A stretch of DNA of 64,000 nucleotides. Source: Rs1 sp029027825 (lineage in GTDB: Bacteria; Pseudomonadota; Gammaproteobacteria; Pseudomonadales; Balneatricaceae). A program made the translations under genes and the position numbers. The DNA lies in NCBI GenBank assembly GCA_029027825.1, contig CP093399.1:2852001-2916000 (forward strand), written 5' to 3'. Below the pieces are notes generated by a model, which ran no database searches, was not told the origin of the DNA, and saw only the letters and a list, made by a program, of their open reading frames with translations. Below, in pieces: positions 1 to 7,913 of the stretch. The number at the start of each line of letters is the position of its first letter. The stretch's first letter is position 1.

Positions 1-65
1 GACTCCGCTATCTAGCCGGTTTTTTCCTTGTCTTATCTTCGCTCGCAACGTTATGCAGAGATCTC
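1..65 (-). repeat. Partial MITE-like element cut by the window edge
   Basis: These bases are the reverse complement of the first 65 bases of the complete element at 20755-20916, with four substitutions. The terminal inverted repeat lies at 50-65 and reads gttatgcagagatctc. The rest of the element lies outside the window, so a target duplication cannot be tested. Confidence 0.85.
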
Positions 66-107
66 TATTAAATATTTTAACTAATTTTTTTGAGGATTAA
101 GGTCTGT

Positions 108-518
108 AATTTCAGGTGCAGTTTCGCTGCAGCGAGTTCATTTATTTTTGCGAAAAGCTTCCGCTCCTGCTCACGCCCCTTACCTACATCCCTGTAGGCA
201 AAAAAAGAACCGAACCAAAGTGGCTCTTTGCCATCCTTGGCACCGCCAAATACCATACATCCTGTACATAAAGATTTCGCCCTACTATTGCCTAGAGATA
301 CCTGCGCTATCCATGGCTCAACTACGCTTTTCCGCGACGTCCTGTCGCGACACTCGCCAATTTAGCAAATAGCTGCGGTGACGATACAAAAGGGGATTGT
401 AGCTCCGTAGCTAGTACTTTGCGAACACGATATTTTTAGTGTCTATAAATAAAATAACTAGCAATATAATCTGGTTCATTTACATATTTCAGTGATATAA
501 ATAACCTGTCCCTTATGT
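108..518 (+). repeat. Long hairpin-rich dispersed repeat, copy A (5' part missing)
   Basis: This stretch matches 4102-4526 and 6361-6755 over most of its length. It carries several short perfect hairpins, including GCAG/CTGC near 119-131, CCTACA/TGTAGG at 183-198, GTACA/TGTAC near 260-272 and a GCGAC/GTCGC-type hairpin near 336-352. It lacks the first ~200 bases present in copies B and C and also an internal ~34-base segment. I see no real gene in it; the open frames through it are not conserved as proteins. Bases 66-107 and 519-533 show nothing I recognise. Confidence 0.85.
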
Positions 519-598
519 TTTATGAGTATTGTTTGATGTGGTTATAGTTTACCGGACACATAAATATACATAATATTAACCTATTTAAGGTGTGTCTG

Positions 599-901
599 AT
601 GTCTAGAAAGAAACCAAATAATTATACAAGTGAGTTTAAAGAGTCTGCTATTCAATTAGCCATTGAGTCCAATCAATCTATCGCTGCTACAGCAAAAGAA
701 CTGGGCTTAAATGTCAGTACTTTACACACTTGGATTAATAAATATCATAGTGTCAGTGAAGGGGCTAAGCCAGCAAAAAGTCTTAACAAAGAGCACATAT
801 ATGATGAGAATAAAAGACTGAGACGAGAAGTCGCTCGCTTAAAGGAGGAAAGAGCTATCTTAAAAAAGGCGGCGGTCTTCTTTGCCAGAGAACTTCACTA
901 A
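599..901 (+). CDS. IS3-family transposase OrfA (helix-turn-helix protein)
   Basis: OrfA is the DNA-binding half of the IS3 transposase and regulates it. The ~100-residue protein has an N-terminal HTH_Tnp_1 domain (SEFKESAIQLAIES, then AATAKELGLNVSTLHTWINK) and a C-terminal leucine-zipper-like helix rich in R, E and L. I start it at ATG 599; a GTG at 590 is an alternative. The heptamer A AAA AAG lies about 45 bases before the stop. After a -1 shift the frame runs open through GGLLCQRTSLRYSF straight into OrfB, which is how the family makes the OrfAB transposase. Confidence 0.92.
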   Translation: MSRKKPNNYTSEFKESAIQLAIESNQSIAATAKELGLNVSTLHTWINKYHSVSEGAKPAKSLNKEHIYDENKRLRREVARLKEERAILKKAAVFFARELH

Positions 902-948
902 GATATTCATTTATTAGTGATCACTTAGAGCTGTTTAATCTTTCACTC

Positions 949-1764
949 ATGTGCCGAGTACTTTGTGTCTCTCGCAGTGGATTTTATGAATGGTTCAAGC
1001 GTCCTGTATCTCACCGAGAGTTGCAGGATCAGGCATTGAAGGCCGACATCAAGACAAGCCACCAAGATAGCCATAAGATCTACGGAACACGCCGTATACA
1101 AAGTGATTTGGTAGACCTAGGTAAAAAGGTTAGTCGGAAACGTATCAGACGGTTAATGAAGGAAGAAAACCTTGAAGCGAAAATAACAAAAGCCTTTAAA
1201 GTAACAACGGACTCTCAACATAATAAACCCGTTGCTGAAAATATACTCAATAGGGAGTTTTCTCCAGAATGTCCAGATCAGGTATACGTTGGTGATATTA
1301 CCTATATACAAACTTTAGAGGGATGGCTGTATCTGTCTGTTTTCATAGATCTCTATTCTAGAACCGTCGTAGGTTGGTCGATGGACAAGAGGATGCCTGC
1401 AACACTGGTCACTGATTCCTTAGAGATGGCGCTGCGTAAACGGAAGCCTAAAGCTGGGTTAATAGTGCACAGTGATCGCGGCAGCCAATACGTTTCAGAT
1501 AGTTATCAGGCACTCTTAAAGAAGAATAAGTATATTTGCAGCATGAGTAGAAAAGGTAATTGCTGGGATAATGCACCATCGGAAAGCTTCTTTCATACTT
1601 TAAAAACCGAGATGGTTCATCACGAGAAGTTTAAAACAAGGAGTGATGCTAAGCAGGCCATATTTGAATATATTGAGGTGTTTTATAACCGCCGGAGAAA
1701 ACATTCAACCATTGGTTACGTAGCTCCAATGGAATACGATGAAGCATATAGAAAAGCTGCTTAG
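949..1764 (+). CDS. IS3-family transposase OrfB (DDE integrase core)
   Basis: OrfB is the catalytic half of the transposase. It opens with the family's MCRVLCVSRSGFYEW stretch, followed by a helical HTH_21 region (residues ~40-100) and an rve integrase core with the DDE pattern: the Asp of VGDITYI, the Asp of HSDRGSQY and the Glu of NAPSESFFHTLK. The last part, FYNRRRKHSTIGYVAPMEY, is the usual C-terminus. Length (271 aa) is normal for the family. The functional product is expected to be the OrfAB fusion made by -1 frameshifting, so the ATG at 949 may not be a true start. Confidence 0.93.
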   Translation: MCRVLCVSRSGFYEWFKRPVSHRELQDQALKADIKTSHQDSHKIYGTRRIQSDLVDLGKKVSRKRIRRLMKEENLEAKITKAFKVTTDSQHNKPVAENILNREFSPECPDQVYVGDITYIQTLEGWLYLSVFIDLYSRTVVGWSMDKRMPATLVTDSLEMALRKRKPKAGLIVHSDRGSQYVSDSYQALLKKNKYICSMSRKGNCWDNAPSESFFHTLKTEMVHHEKFKTRSDAKQAIFEYIEVFYNRRRKHSTIGYVAPMEYDEAYRKAA

Positions 1765-1794
1765 AAATATGTCCGGAAAAGTCTTGCCAGATCA

Positions 1795-1961
1795 GTTGAA
1801 CGACATCCTTTTATGAAACAAATGAAAGTAAAGTAATCCAAACTGTCGATAAACAAGCACACGTTGTCTGACTAGTTTACCGCTGCGCTCCAATCTAGCC
1901 GCAAATTAGGGCGTTAGTCACCCATCTATATATCAGCAGGACGGCCTTCAAGGAGAAAAAC
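1795..1961. other. Gap between the IS and the PAD gene, with a short inverted repeat
   Basis: No gene is visible. Bases 1869-1920 form a weak inverted repeat (TGACTA ... TAGTCA) whose right side ends GGGCGTTAGTCA, reminiscent of an attC right end but not matching the consensus. A strong ribosome binding site AAGGAG lies at 1950-1955, six bases before the PAD start. Confidence 0.5.
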
Positions 1962-3899
1962 ATGGAACAAAGTTATTTCTTATCACGAAATGAGAGTGTC
2001 CGAACAAATTTTAATGTTCAAAATGGCTCTGTGTCACTTACAAAACGCCATGGTTTGCGAATTTATTATATCGAGAGCAATTCATGGAAAGAGTTCGATC
2101 TAAATGCTCCAATTCCTGCACCCTTGGTATATGAAGGCTTGATTCGTATTGAAGCAATAGATGCTGGTATCAATTCTGCGACTTTAATAAACACCAACTC
2201 TGAAGGAAATGAAATAGATAGATTCAGCATTCATGTAGATGTATGCAAGCTATCTATAAGAAATGACAGTGACAGAGATGGTGATATTGACTTAGTAGAT
2301 AATAGTAATGAAAGCTGGGTTTGGGGTGATGAACAGAGGGGAGCTATAGTTCTAGTTAATAATGACAAGGATATAAACGAAATAGATCCAGAAAATATTA
2401 CTCATTCTGAATGGTCGGAATTCGTTGTTGGCGATACTCTGCTAAGTGCGTTTCCTGACGATGTTCGCCTTATTCTGAGTGCGTCAGAGGGAGCTACGAA
2501 TAGATTTACTGTATACGCTAAATCAGAGGGTGATGGCTATGAGCGCATTCTTGGCGTGGACCCTACAGGTCAATCGGACCCAATTTCATTTTCCAATAAA
2601 TTACCCATTAATGGATCGACGTATTATTTGGAAGCACACGAATATGCTGGAGCCGATTTTGCAGGTTTAATTACGATAGAGTTGCTGTTGGTTAAGGGAC
2701 AATCAGTTATTTCAAGTGATTCAGCTGTGTTTAGAGTTGCGCCATGGATAATGACTCCAAACACACTAACACCTATTAGAGCTTTTACATGTCGGATGGT
2801 TAACGGTGCTAATACTAATGATAGTTTTATTGAAGGCCTCCAAGATGCTTTAAACAATGCTAATGTCCCCCTCACAATTATTGAGCCTCAGGACCATATG
2901 GGTGACAGGTGGATACAAGATGAAATAGAATTTGGGTATGTGCAGGGTGCTTCACATACTTTGCCAGTGGTCTTAGATAGCCCTAGAGATAGAGGTCTAG
3001 ATGATTTTCCTGAAAAAAATCTACTCGGCCCTGATTTTGGTCACTTTCAAATAGGAGGAACCACACCTAATTCGCTAGATTCTTTTGGTAACTTAGAGGT
3101 TAGCCCACCCTCTGAAGTTAACGGGAGACAATACCCATTTGGTCGAATAGTTTTTGGCGGTAAGAAGTTTGGTGACTATTCGGAAAGCAACCGACAAATG
3201 ATGCCTCATTTACGGAAGTTCTTTTACGCCCAAAAGGTCCAATCCCCATTTGAGATTTACACTGATTGGTTAACTGTTGGGCATGTTGACGAAATTATCT
3301 GTTTTATCCCCGCTCATAATGATATCGGGTATCAAGTGCTGGTTGCATCTCCGCAACGAGCAAAGGCTATTCTTGAGCGACTACAGTTTCAAGGGCATGG
3401 AGATTCTGTCATGTTCAAAGAAATGATGCGAGGAGAACCTCGAAGTGGAGATAGTGCAGAAATTTCAGTAACGAATCTTCTTAATGACATTGAATTTTGG
3501 CTGCAAAATGGTTCATATCAAACGATTATGGATTCTAACTCTTCAATTCTTAAAAAAGAATTGGGCTTAACTGACGAGCATATCATTCAAATTCCAGTTC
3601 TTTTTCATCCAACTGAGCCACAGAGAACTGCAGCGTACTTCCCCGACATGGTAAACCATCTAGTTGTCGGTAACACTAGCATTGTGCCTAAGCCTCATGG
3701 ACCGATCATCGACGGAGAATGCGCATTCGAAAAATCGTTTAAAGATGCACTACCGGAAAGAGAGGTGGTATTTGTAGATGATTGGTATTCATATCATGAA
3801 ATGCTAGGGGAGGTTCATTGTGGAACGAACTTGCAAAGGCAACCTTTTCCTAATAAAACTTGGTGGTCTCACAAACCTGAGGGTTGTTACGACATTTAG
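1962..3899 (+). CDS. Protein-arginine deiminase (PAD), vertebrate-type three-domain protein
   Basis: PADs convert peptidyl-arginine to citrulline using calcium. This 645-residue protein aligns by eye with human PAD4 (663 aa) over its middle and C-terminal domains. Shared blocks include FRVAPWIMTPNT (257-268), LPVV-DSPR-RGL, LDSFGNLEVSPP and PKPHGPIIDG. The catalytic set is complete: D320 in WIQDE, H441 and D443 in VGHVDE, and C620 in EVHCGTN, equivalent to human D350, H471, D473 and C645. Substrate arginines R342 and R344 and calcium ligands Q319, E321, E323 and D339 are also kept. Residues 101-114 are an Asp-rich loop where the PAD_M calcium sites lie. The N-terminal ~95 residues are short and diverged. 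There is no signal peptide. A strong AAGGAG sets the start. The stop codon falls in the first bases of repeat copy B, suggesting recent rearrangement. Confidence 0.93.
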   Translation: MEQSYFLSRNESVRTNFNVQNGSVSLTKRHGLRIYYIESNSWKEFDLNAPIPAPLVYEGLIRIEAIDAGINSATLINTNSEGNEIDRFSIHVDVCKLSIRNDSDRDGDIDLVDNSNESWVWGDEQRGAIVLVNNDKDINEIDPENITHSEWSEFVVGDTLLSAFPDDVRLILSASEGATNRFTVYAKSEGDGYERILGVDPTGQSDPISFSNKLPINGSTYYLEAHEYAGADFAGLITIELLLVKGQSVISSDSAVFRVAPWIMTPNTLTPIRAFTCRMVNGANTNDSFIEGLQDALNNANVPLTIIEPQDHMGDRWIQDEIEFGYVQGASHTLPVVLDSPRDRGLDDFPEKNLLGPDFGHFQIGGTTPNSLDSFGNLEVSPPSEVNGRQYPFGRIVFGGKKFGDYSESNRQMMPHLRKFFYAQKVQSPFEIYTDWLTVGHVDEIICFIPAHNDIGYQVLVASPQRAKAILERLQFQGHGDSVMFKEMMRGEPRSGDSAEISVTNLLNDIEFWLQNGSYQTIMDSNSSILKKELGLTDEHIIQIPVLFHPTEPQRTAAYFPDMVNHLVVGNTSIVPKPHGPIIDGECAFEKSFKDALPEREVVFVDDWYSYHEMLGEVHCGTNLQRQPFPNKTWWSHKPEGCYDI

Positions 3900-4526
3900 C
3901 GCGAAATGCATAGTGATTTTGAGAAGAGATCGATCAATTATCACTGAGTTCTGTCATTTTTTTGGCCCCCAAATAACCGCTGTTACTTTACTTTGCGGCG
4001 GGGTTATTTTATTTATATTGGTTTTTTCGAAAAGACAAAGCAGCGGATCAGGAAGCCCTACTCCTAATCGGATAACCAAGAATGAGGGTCAAGTGATTTC
4101 AGGTGCAGTTTCGCTGCAGCGAGTTCATTTCTTTTTGCGAAAAGCTTCCGCGTCCTGCTCACGCCCCTTACCTACATCCCTGTAGGCAAAAAAGAAACCG
4201 AACCAAAGTGGCTCTTTGCCATCCTTGGCACCGCCAAATACCGTACATTCTGTACATAAAAATTTCGCCCTACTATTGCCTAGAGACACCTGCGCTATTT
4301 ACTAAATTGACGGCCGCGCAGATTCGCCATCCATGGCTCAACTACGCTTTTCGCGACGTCCTGTCGCTACACTCGACAATTTAGCAAATAGCTCCGGCGG
4401 CAATACAAGGGGGATTGTAGCTCCGTAGCTAGATCTTTGCGAAAGCGATATTTTTAGCGTCTATAATTGAAATGACTAGCAATATGATCTGGTTTGTTCA
4501 TATATTTTAGTGATATAAACAGTCTT
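3895..4526 (+). repeat. Long hairpin-rich dispersed repeat, copy B
   Basis: This copy begins at TTTAG[C/T]GCGAAATGCATAG, overlapping the PAD stop codon, and runs for ~630 bases, matching 6161-6755. The first ~200 bases contain GAGTTCTGTCATTTTTTTG and the rest matches copy A. Open frames through it (3820-4185 and 4103-4384) read through the repeat and do not look like real proteins. Its right end cuts into a higB remnant. Confidence 0.87.
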
Positions 4527-4543
4527 ATAGAAAAGATATTTAG

Positions 4544-4630
4544 TCTGTCCGAGTAAGTGGCAATTGGCGAATAACGTATTGGTTTACAGGACGTGATGTT
4601 GAAATAGTAAATTATGAGGATTACCACTAA
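4544..4630 (+). pseudogene. higB: Remnant of higB (RelE-type toxin), C-terminal 28 codons only
   Basis: In the frame ending at TAA 4628-4630 the DNA encodes SVRVSGNWRITYWF followed by VNYEDYH, which is the normal C-terminus of HigB host-inhibition mRNA interferases. Upstream this frame hits TAG at 4541-4543 and then the repeat, so about two thirds of the toxin, including its start, is missing. The stop overlaps the ATG of the following antitoxin by one base, the usual higBA arrangement. The toxin cannot be functional. Confidence 0.85.
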
Positions 4631-4866
4631 TGGCTATGTTTAATCCCGCTCATCCGGGAGGAATATTAAAAGAGTTACTGATCGACTCCTTAGAGTTAAC
4701 GATCACTGACGTTGCTCAGCATCTTGATGTGAGTCGTAAGACTTTATCTAAAATTTTGAATGCTAAAGGATCTATAACACCCGTAATGGCGGTACGTCTA
4801 GAATTGGCTTTTGGCAAACCATCAGCAGATCATTGGCTTCGCTTACAGAACGCGCATGATTTATGA
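4630..4866 (+). CDS. higA: HigA-family antitoxin (XRE helix-turn-helix), orphaned
   Basis: This 78-residue protein has the HigA signature MFNPAHPGGILKE at its start and an XRE helix-turn-helix (ITDVAQHLDVSRKTLSKILN, residues ~25-45). HigA neutralises HigB and represses the operon. The ATG overlaps the stop of the toxin remnant (TAATG), so translation was originally coupled. The promoter and most of higB have been lost to repeat copy B, so the gene may be silent or driven from the repeat. Length is slightly short for the family (usually 90-105 aa). Confidence 0.85.
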   Translation: MAMFNPAHPGGILKELLIDSLELTITDVAQHLDVSRKTLSKILNAKGSITPVMAVRLELAFGKPSADHWLRLQNAHDL

Positions 4867-5047
4867 CAAACAAGGCAAGAGCAAAAGCCATTGCATGTTT
4901 CTCCATATAACTTTCAAATGGCGTAATGCGGTTTAACAAGTGACCAAATGTGGATTTCGCAAACGATCACATTTTTTTCAGGGCAAAGAGAAGCGCCCAT
5001 TTTCGCCACAAATCAAGAATACAGATTCAGCTTAAAAGGATATTTTT

Positions 5048-5689
5048 TTGAAAATTTACGGTCGAACTACATCATTTAATGTTCAGAAAGTACTATGGTT
5101 TCTTGATGAATTGGGTATCTCTTATCAGCACATTCAATTAGGAGGGCGCTTCGGTGGCCTAGATACAAAGGAATTCTCTAAATTAAACCCGATCAAGAAA
5201 GTACCATTACTAGTTGATGGTGATAAGGTGATTTGGGAGTCTCATACAATATTACGTTACCTATCTGCGAGTTATGGCGGCAGTAAATGGTATTCAAAAG
5301 ATGCGTACCAACGTTCAGTGTATGAACGCTGGATGGATTGGTCACACGTTACATTTCAACCTGCATTTATGGGAACTTTCTGGGGATACTACAGAGTCCC
5401 TGCCAACAAAAGAGATATGCTTGCAGTAAATAATGATCTTAGTAAATGCGTGCAATGTTTGAATACTTTGAATGAAGCATTAGCTGTCTCAGAGTATTTG
5501 GCTGGCCCATCAATAACACTTGGCGACATATGTGTGGGTTCAGTTATTTACCGATTAACCTCTCAAGGATTAAGTATCGAGCTCCCTCCAAATGTTTCGC
5601 ATTGGTACGAGGGTATAAAATCTCGAGAGGGATATAAACAGTGGATCATGAGCGACTATAGTGAGCTGGCAGGTCGTGAAAACTTTTAA
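5048..5689 (+). CDS. Glutathione S-transferase family protein
   Basis: The 213-residue protein has an N-terminal thioredoxin-like GST domain (MKIYGRTTSFNVQKVLWFL; NPIKKVPLLVDGD with the cis-Pro; WESHTILRYL with the glutathione-binding E-S pair) and an all-helical C-terminal domain from ~90. It probably conjugates or reduces electrophiles with glutathione in the cytoplasm. The start is a TTG, supported by AAAAGGA at 5034-5040; no ATG fits as well. It stands alone between repeats and has AT-rich coding like its neighbours, consistent with transfer. The substrate cannot be predicted. Confidence 0.87.
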   Translation: MKIYGRTTSFNVQKVLWFLDELGISYQHIQLGGRFGGLDTKEFSKLNPIKKVPLLVDGDKVIWESHTILRYLSASYGGSKWYSKDAYQRSVYERWMDWSHVTFQPAFMGTFWGYYRVPANKRDMLAVNNDLSKCVQCLNTLNEALAVSEYLAGPSITLGDICVGSVIYRLTSQGLSIELPPNVSHWYEGIKSREGYKQWIMSDYSELAGRENF

Positions 5690-6160
5690 TCTAATCGAGG
5701 AAACGAAGGTATCTGCAAGAGCTTCCTGCTTATTTTATGTTAATCCCTACTCTGTGGTAAGACCAATATTTTAAAGAATTTTTCACCACAGAGGGCGTAA
5801 AAACGCTGCGCTACACAGAGGAAAAACAGGGTTACAAGAATTCGGGATCAGCTTTTGACTTAAAGACATAAAGACATAAAGACAAAACCAGTTTCCCCTT
5901 AAGTTTTTACGACCTATCATTGTAGAAAGTGAATTACATAAGAGCTGTGTTATTAATAATAAATATTTCAAACCTATAATTTGGCATCGATCTAGTCAAT
6001 ATCACTTTCAGGTAAATACACCGCGGCATAATCAAGCTGTCAGGAGGACTTATATTTGCTGAATAACAAGCCTGAATAATTTTCCACTGATTTAAAGTTA
6101 TTTAGAGGATTAATGATTCTTCTAGCTCTCGGTCTTTGTTGGCTGTCATACGATTACTTT
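5690..6160. repeat. Gene-free stretch with small repeats
   Basis: No convincing gene. Bases 5812-5852 (acacagaggaaaaacagg ... gggatcagc) recur in altered form at 6757-6798, just after copy C of the long repeat. Bases 5858-5885 hold a short tandem run (aaagacat three times, the last imperfect). Both patterns look like intergenic repeat debris. Confidence 0.6.
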
Positions 6161-6755
6161 TTTAGTGCGAAATGCATAGATATTCCGGTAAGAGATCGAT
6201 CAATTTTCACTGAGTTCTGTCATTTTTTTGAGCATCAAATAACGGCTGTTACTTTACTTTTCAGCGGGGGTTATTTTATTTATATTGTTTTTTGCGAAAA
6301 GACGAAGCAGCGCATTAGTAATGCTCTATTCCTAATCTGTCACCAAGAACTTGGGTCAAGTGATTGCAGGTGCGGTTTCGCTGCAGCGAGTTCATTTCTT
6401 TTTACGAAAAAAAGAATCCGAACCAAAGTGGCTCTTTGCCATCCTTGGCACCGCCAAATACCGTACATCCTGTACATAAAAATTTCGCCCTACTATTGCC
6501 TAGAGACACCTGCGCTATTTACTAAATTGACGGCCGCGCAGATTCGCCATCCATGGCTCAACTACGCTTTCCGCGACGTCCTGTCGCTACACTCGCCAAT
6601 TTAGCAAATAGCTCCGGCGGCAATACAAGGGGGATTGTAGCTCCGTAGCTAGATTTTTGCGAAAGCGATATTTTTAGCGTCTATAATTACAATCACTAGC
6701 GATATGATCTGGTTTGTTTACATATTTTAGTGAGATAAATAGTCTATCCCTTATA
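6161..6755 (+). repeat. Long hairpin-rich dispersed repeat, copy C
   Basis: This copy matches copy B from its first base (TTTAGTGCGAAATGCATAG) to near 6750. It has lost an internal piece of ~50 bases (the GCTTCCGC ... TGTAGG hairpin segment) around 6408. The 163-codon frame at 6113-6604 crosses the repeat and is not credible as a gene. Bases 6756-7022 beyond it hold a small repeat at 6757-6798 and nothing else I can identify. Confidence 0.86.
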
Positions 6756-7022
6756 TTTACACGGAGGAAAAACAGGATCAGAAGAATGCGGGATCAGCAC
6801 TAGCTTTACGCAAGCTATATTTTCATTAGTAACTGTCTTCTCCTGAGACACTTGACGTCAATCAGTCACTGTCTTAAATTAATATTTTTTCTACTAAGAT
6901 AGTTTAATTATCAGTGATTAAGCAATTTTTACACGGGCCTGTGTCATTTGGCTTTGAGAAAATAAAGCAAGATTTTACCCCCAAATTTTTGTGTTATTAA
7001 GATACTATGCCTAGGAGAAAGG

Positions 7023-7715
7023 ATGAACGTACATCAGCAATTAATTGAAATCTGCAAAGAGTATATTTTGCCTGCTGGTGAGAATGTAGTCATTAGCGAG
7101 CCTTATATTCCTTACATTCCAGATAAATGGAATCGGTTATTAATTTTAGCTGAGAGTCAGAATCTATCGTTTTCAAATATCAATTATGTTGAAACTCTTT
7201 CAAATATGACAATAGAGGGCAGAATTCAGCGATTAGGTGTGTCGTCAGATTATGTGGGGGTTTATCCTTGGGATGATGGTTCTATTAAGCTAGCAGTAGA
7301 AGCGTCTTTAAAAGTACAAGCAATTGAAGTAGGCGTTTCAAATGCTGTTCTATGGTCCCAAAGAGGCTCGAATAAAGAAAATATAAACCCAGATTTAAAT
7401 CTTCAAGTTAGATCGTCTGAAATCTGGTCTAAATTATTACCCATTTTAGACCCAAACGTCGTTGTTTGTTGCGGTAAAATTGCACTGCAAGTGATTAAAA
7501 AATCAAATTGGAAGGGAAAAGTAATTCATTTTCGGTTGCCTTCTAAATCTGCAATGTCTAGAGTTTCAGGTATGTTCAATGAGACAGATTTACTGAATCG
7601 TTACCCCGAAGTGTCTACGGTTGTTGATAAACATCCGCATTGGTTAGACGGAGGATATAAATTGAATAAAATATTCTATGCGTGTCATGCTGTTAGTTCA
7701 CAAACCAAAATATAA
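7023..7715 (+). CDS. Hypothetical protein, weakly uracil-DNA-glycosylase-like
   Basis: I do not recognise a definite family for this 230-residue protein. Several short elements fall in the order seen in the UDG superfamily: a beta strand LLILAES (~40-46), an N-containing loop NAVLWSQRG (~109-117), a strand VVVCCGKIALQVI (~152-164) resembling the UDG 'GxxA' segment, and an H-bearing loop FRLPSKSAMS near 178-187. That suggests a DNA-repair-like alpha/beta fold, but catalytic residues cannot be assigned. AGGAGAAAGG before ATG 7023 is a good binding site. It lies in the AT-rich accessory segment upstream of a protease-nuclease pair. Confidence 0.6.
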   Translation: MNVHQQLIEICKEYILPAGENVVISEPYIPYIPDKWNRLLILAESQNLSFSNINYVETLSNMTIEGRIQRLGVSSDYVGVYPWDDGSIKLAVEASLKVQAIEVGVSNAVLWSQRGSNKENINPDLNLQVRSSEIWSKLLPILDPNVVVCCGKIALQVIKKSNWKGKVIHFRLPSKSAMSRVSGMFNETDLLNRYPEVSTVVDKHPHWLDGGYKLNKIFYACHAVSSQTKI

Positions 7716-7913
7716 ACTGCATCACTTCGTCCCCTACGGCTGCTAGCACAGGAATACCTAGTTTAGTTAAAGATAACAAAACTTGATTTGGTATAAAAAG
7801 GCAAAGGAATCATCACTGCTTCTTGACCGGAAACTTCTAATGGGTGACCTCCTTATTTTCTTACAGCTAAATCATATACAGATTTTTCAAGCTACATCAA
7901 TATAGGGTTTACT
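7716..7913. other. Short gap; nothing identified
   Basis: This 198-base gap separates the UDG-like gene from the metallopeptidase gene. No terminator or promoter stands out. The AGGGTTTACT before ATG 7914 gives a modest ribosome binding site. Confidence 0.4.

Larger units (their letters stand above)
534..1794 (+). mobile_element. Intact IS3-family insertion sequence (1261 bp)
   Basis: The element has two consecutive overlapping-type frames, orfA and orfB, typical of IS3. The imperfect terminal repeats are 28 bp long, at 534-561 (starts TGATGTGG, contains CCGGACACAT) and 1767-1794 (reverse complement starts TGATCTGG, contains CCGGACATAT), matching at 20 of 28 positions. A 3-bp direct repeat GTT flanks it at 531-533 and 1795-1797. 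The slippery heptamer A AAA AAG near the end of orfA lies in register for -1 frameshifting. All parts look intact, so it may still transpose. Confidence 0.93.

Noticed and set aside
148..372. Open frames inside the long repeats (148-372, 3820-4185, 4103-4384, 6113-6604)
   Set aside because: They exist only because the repeat is open in one frame. They share sequence by DNA identity, break at hairpin deletions and lack binding sites.
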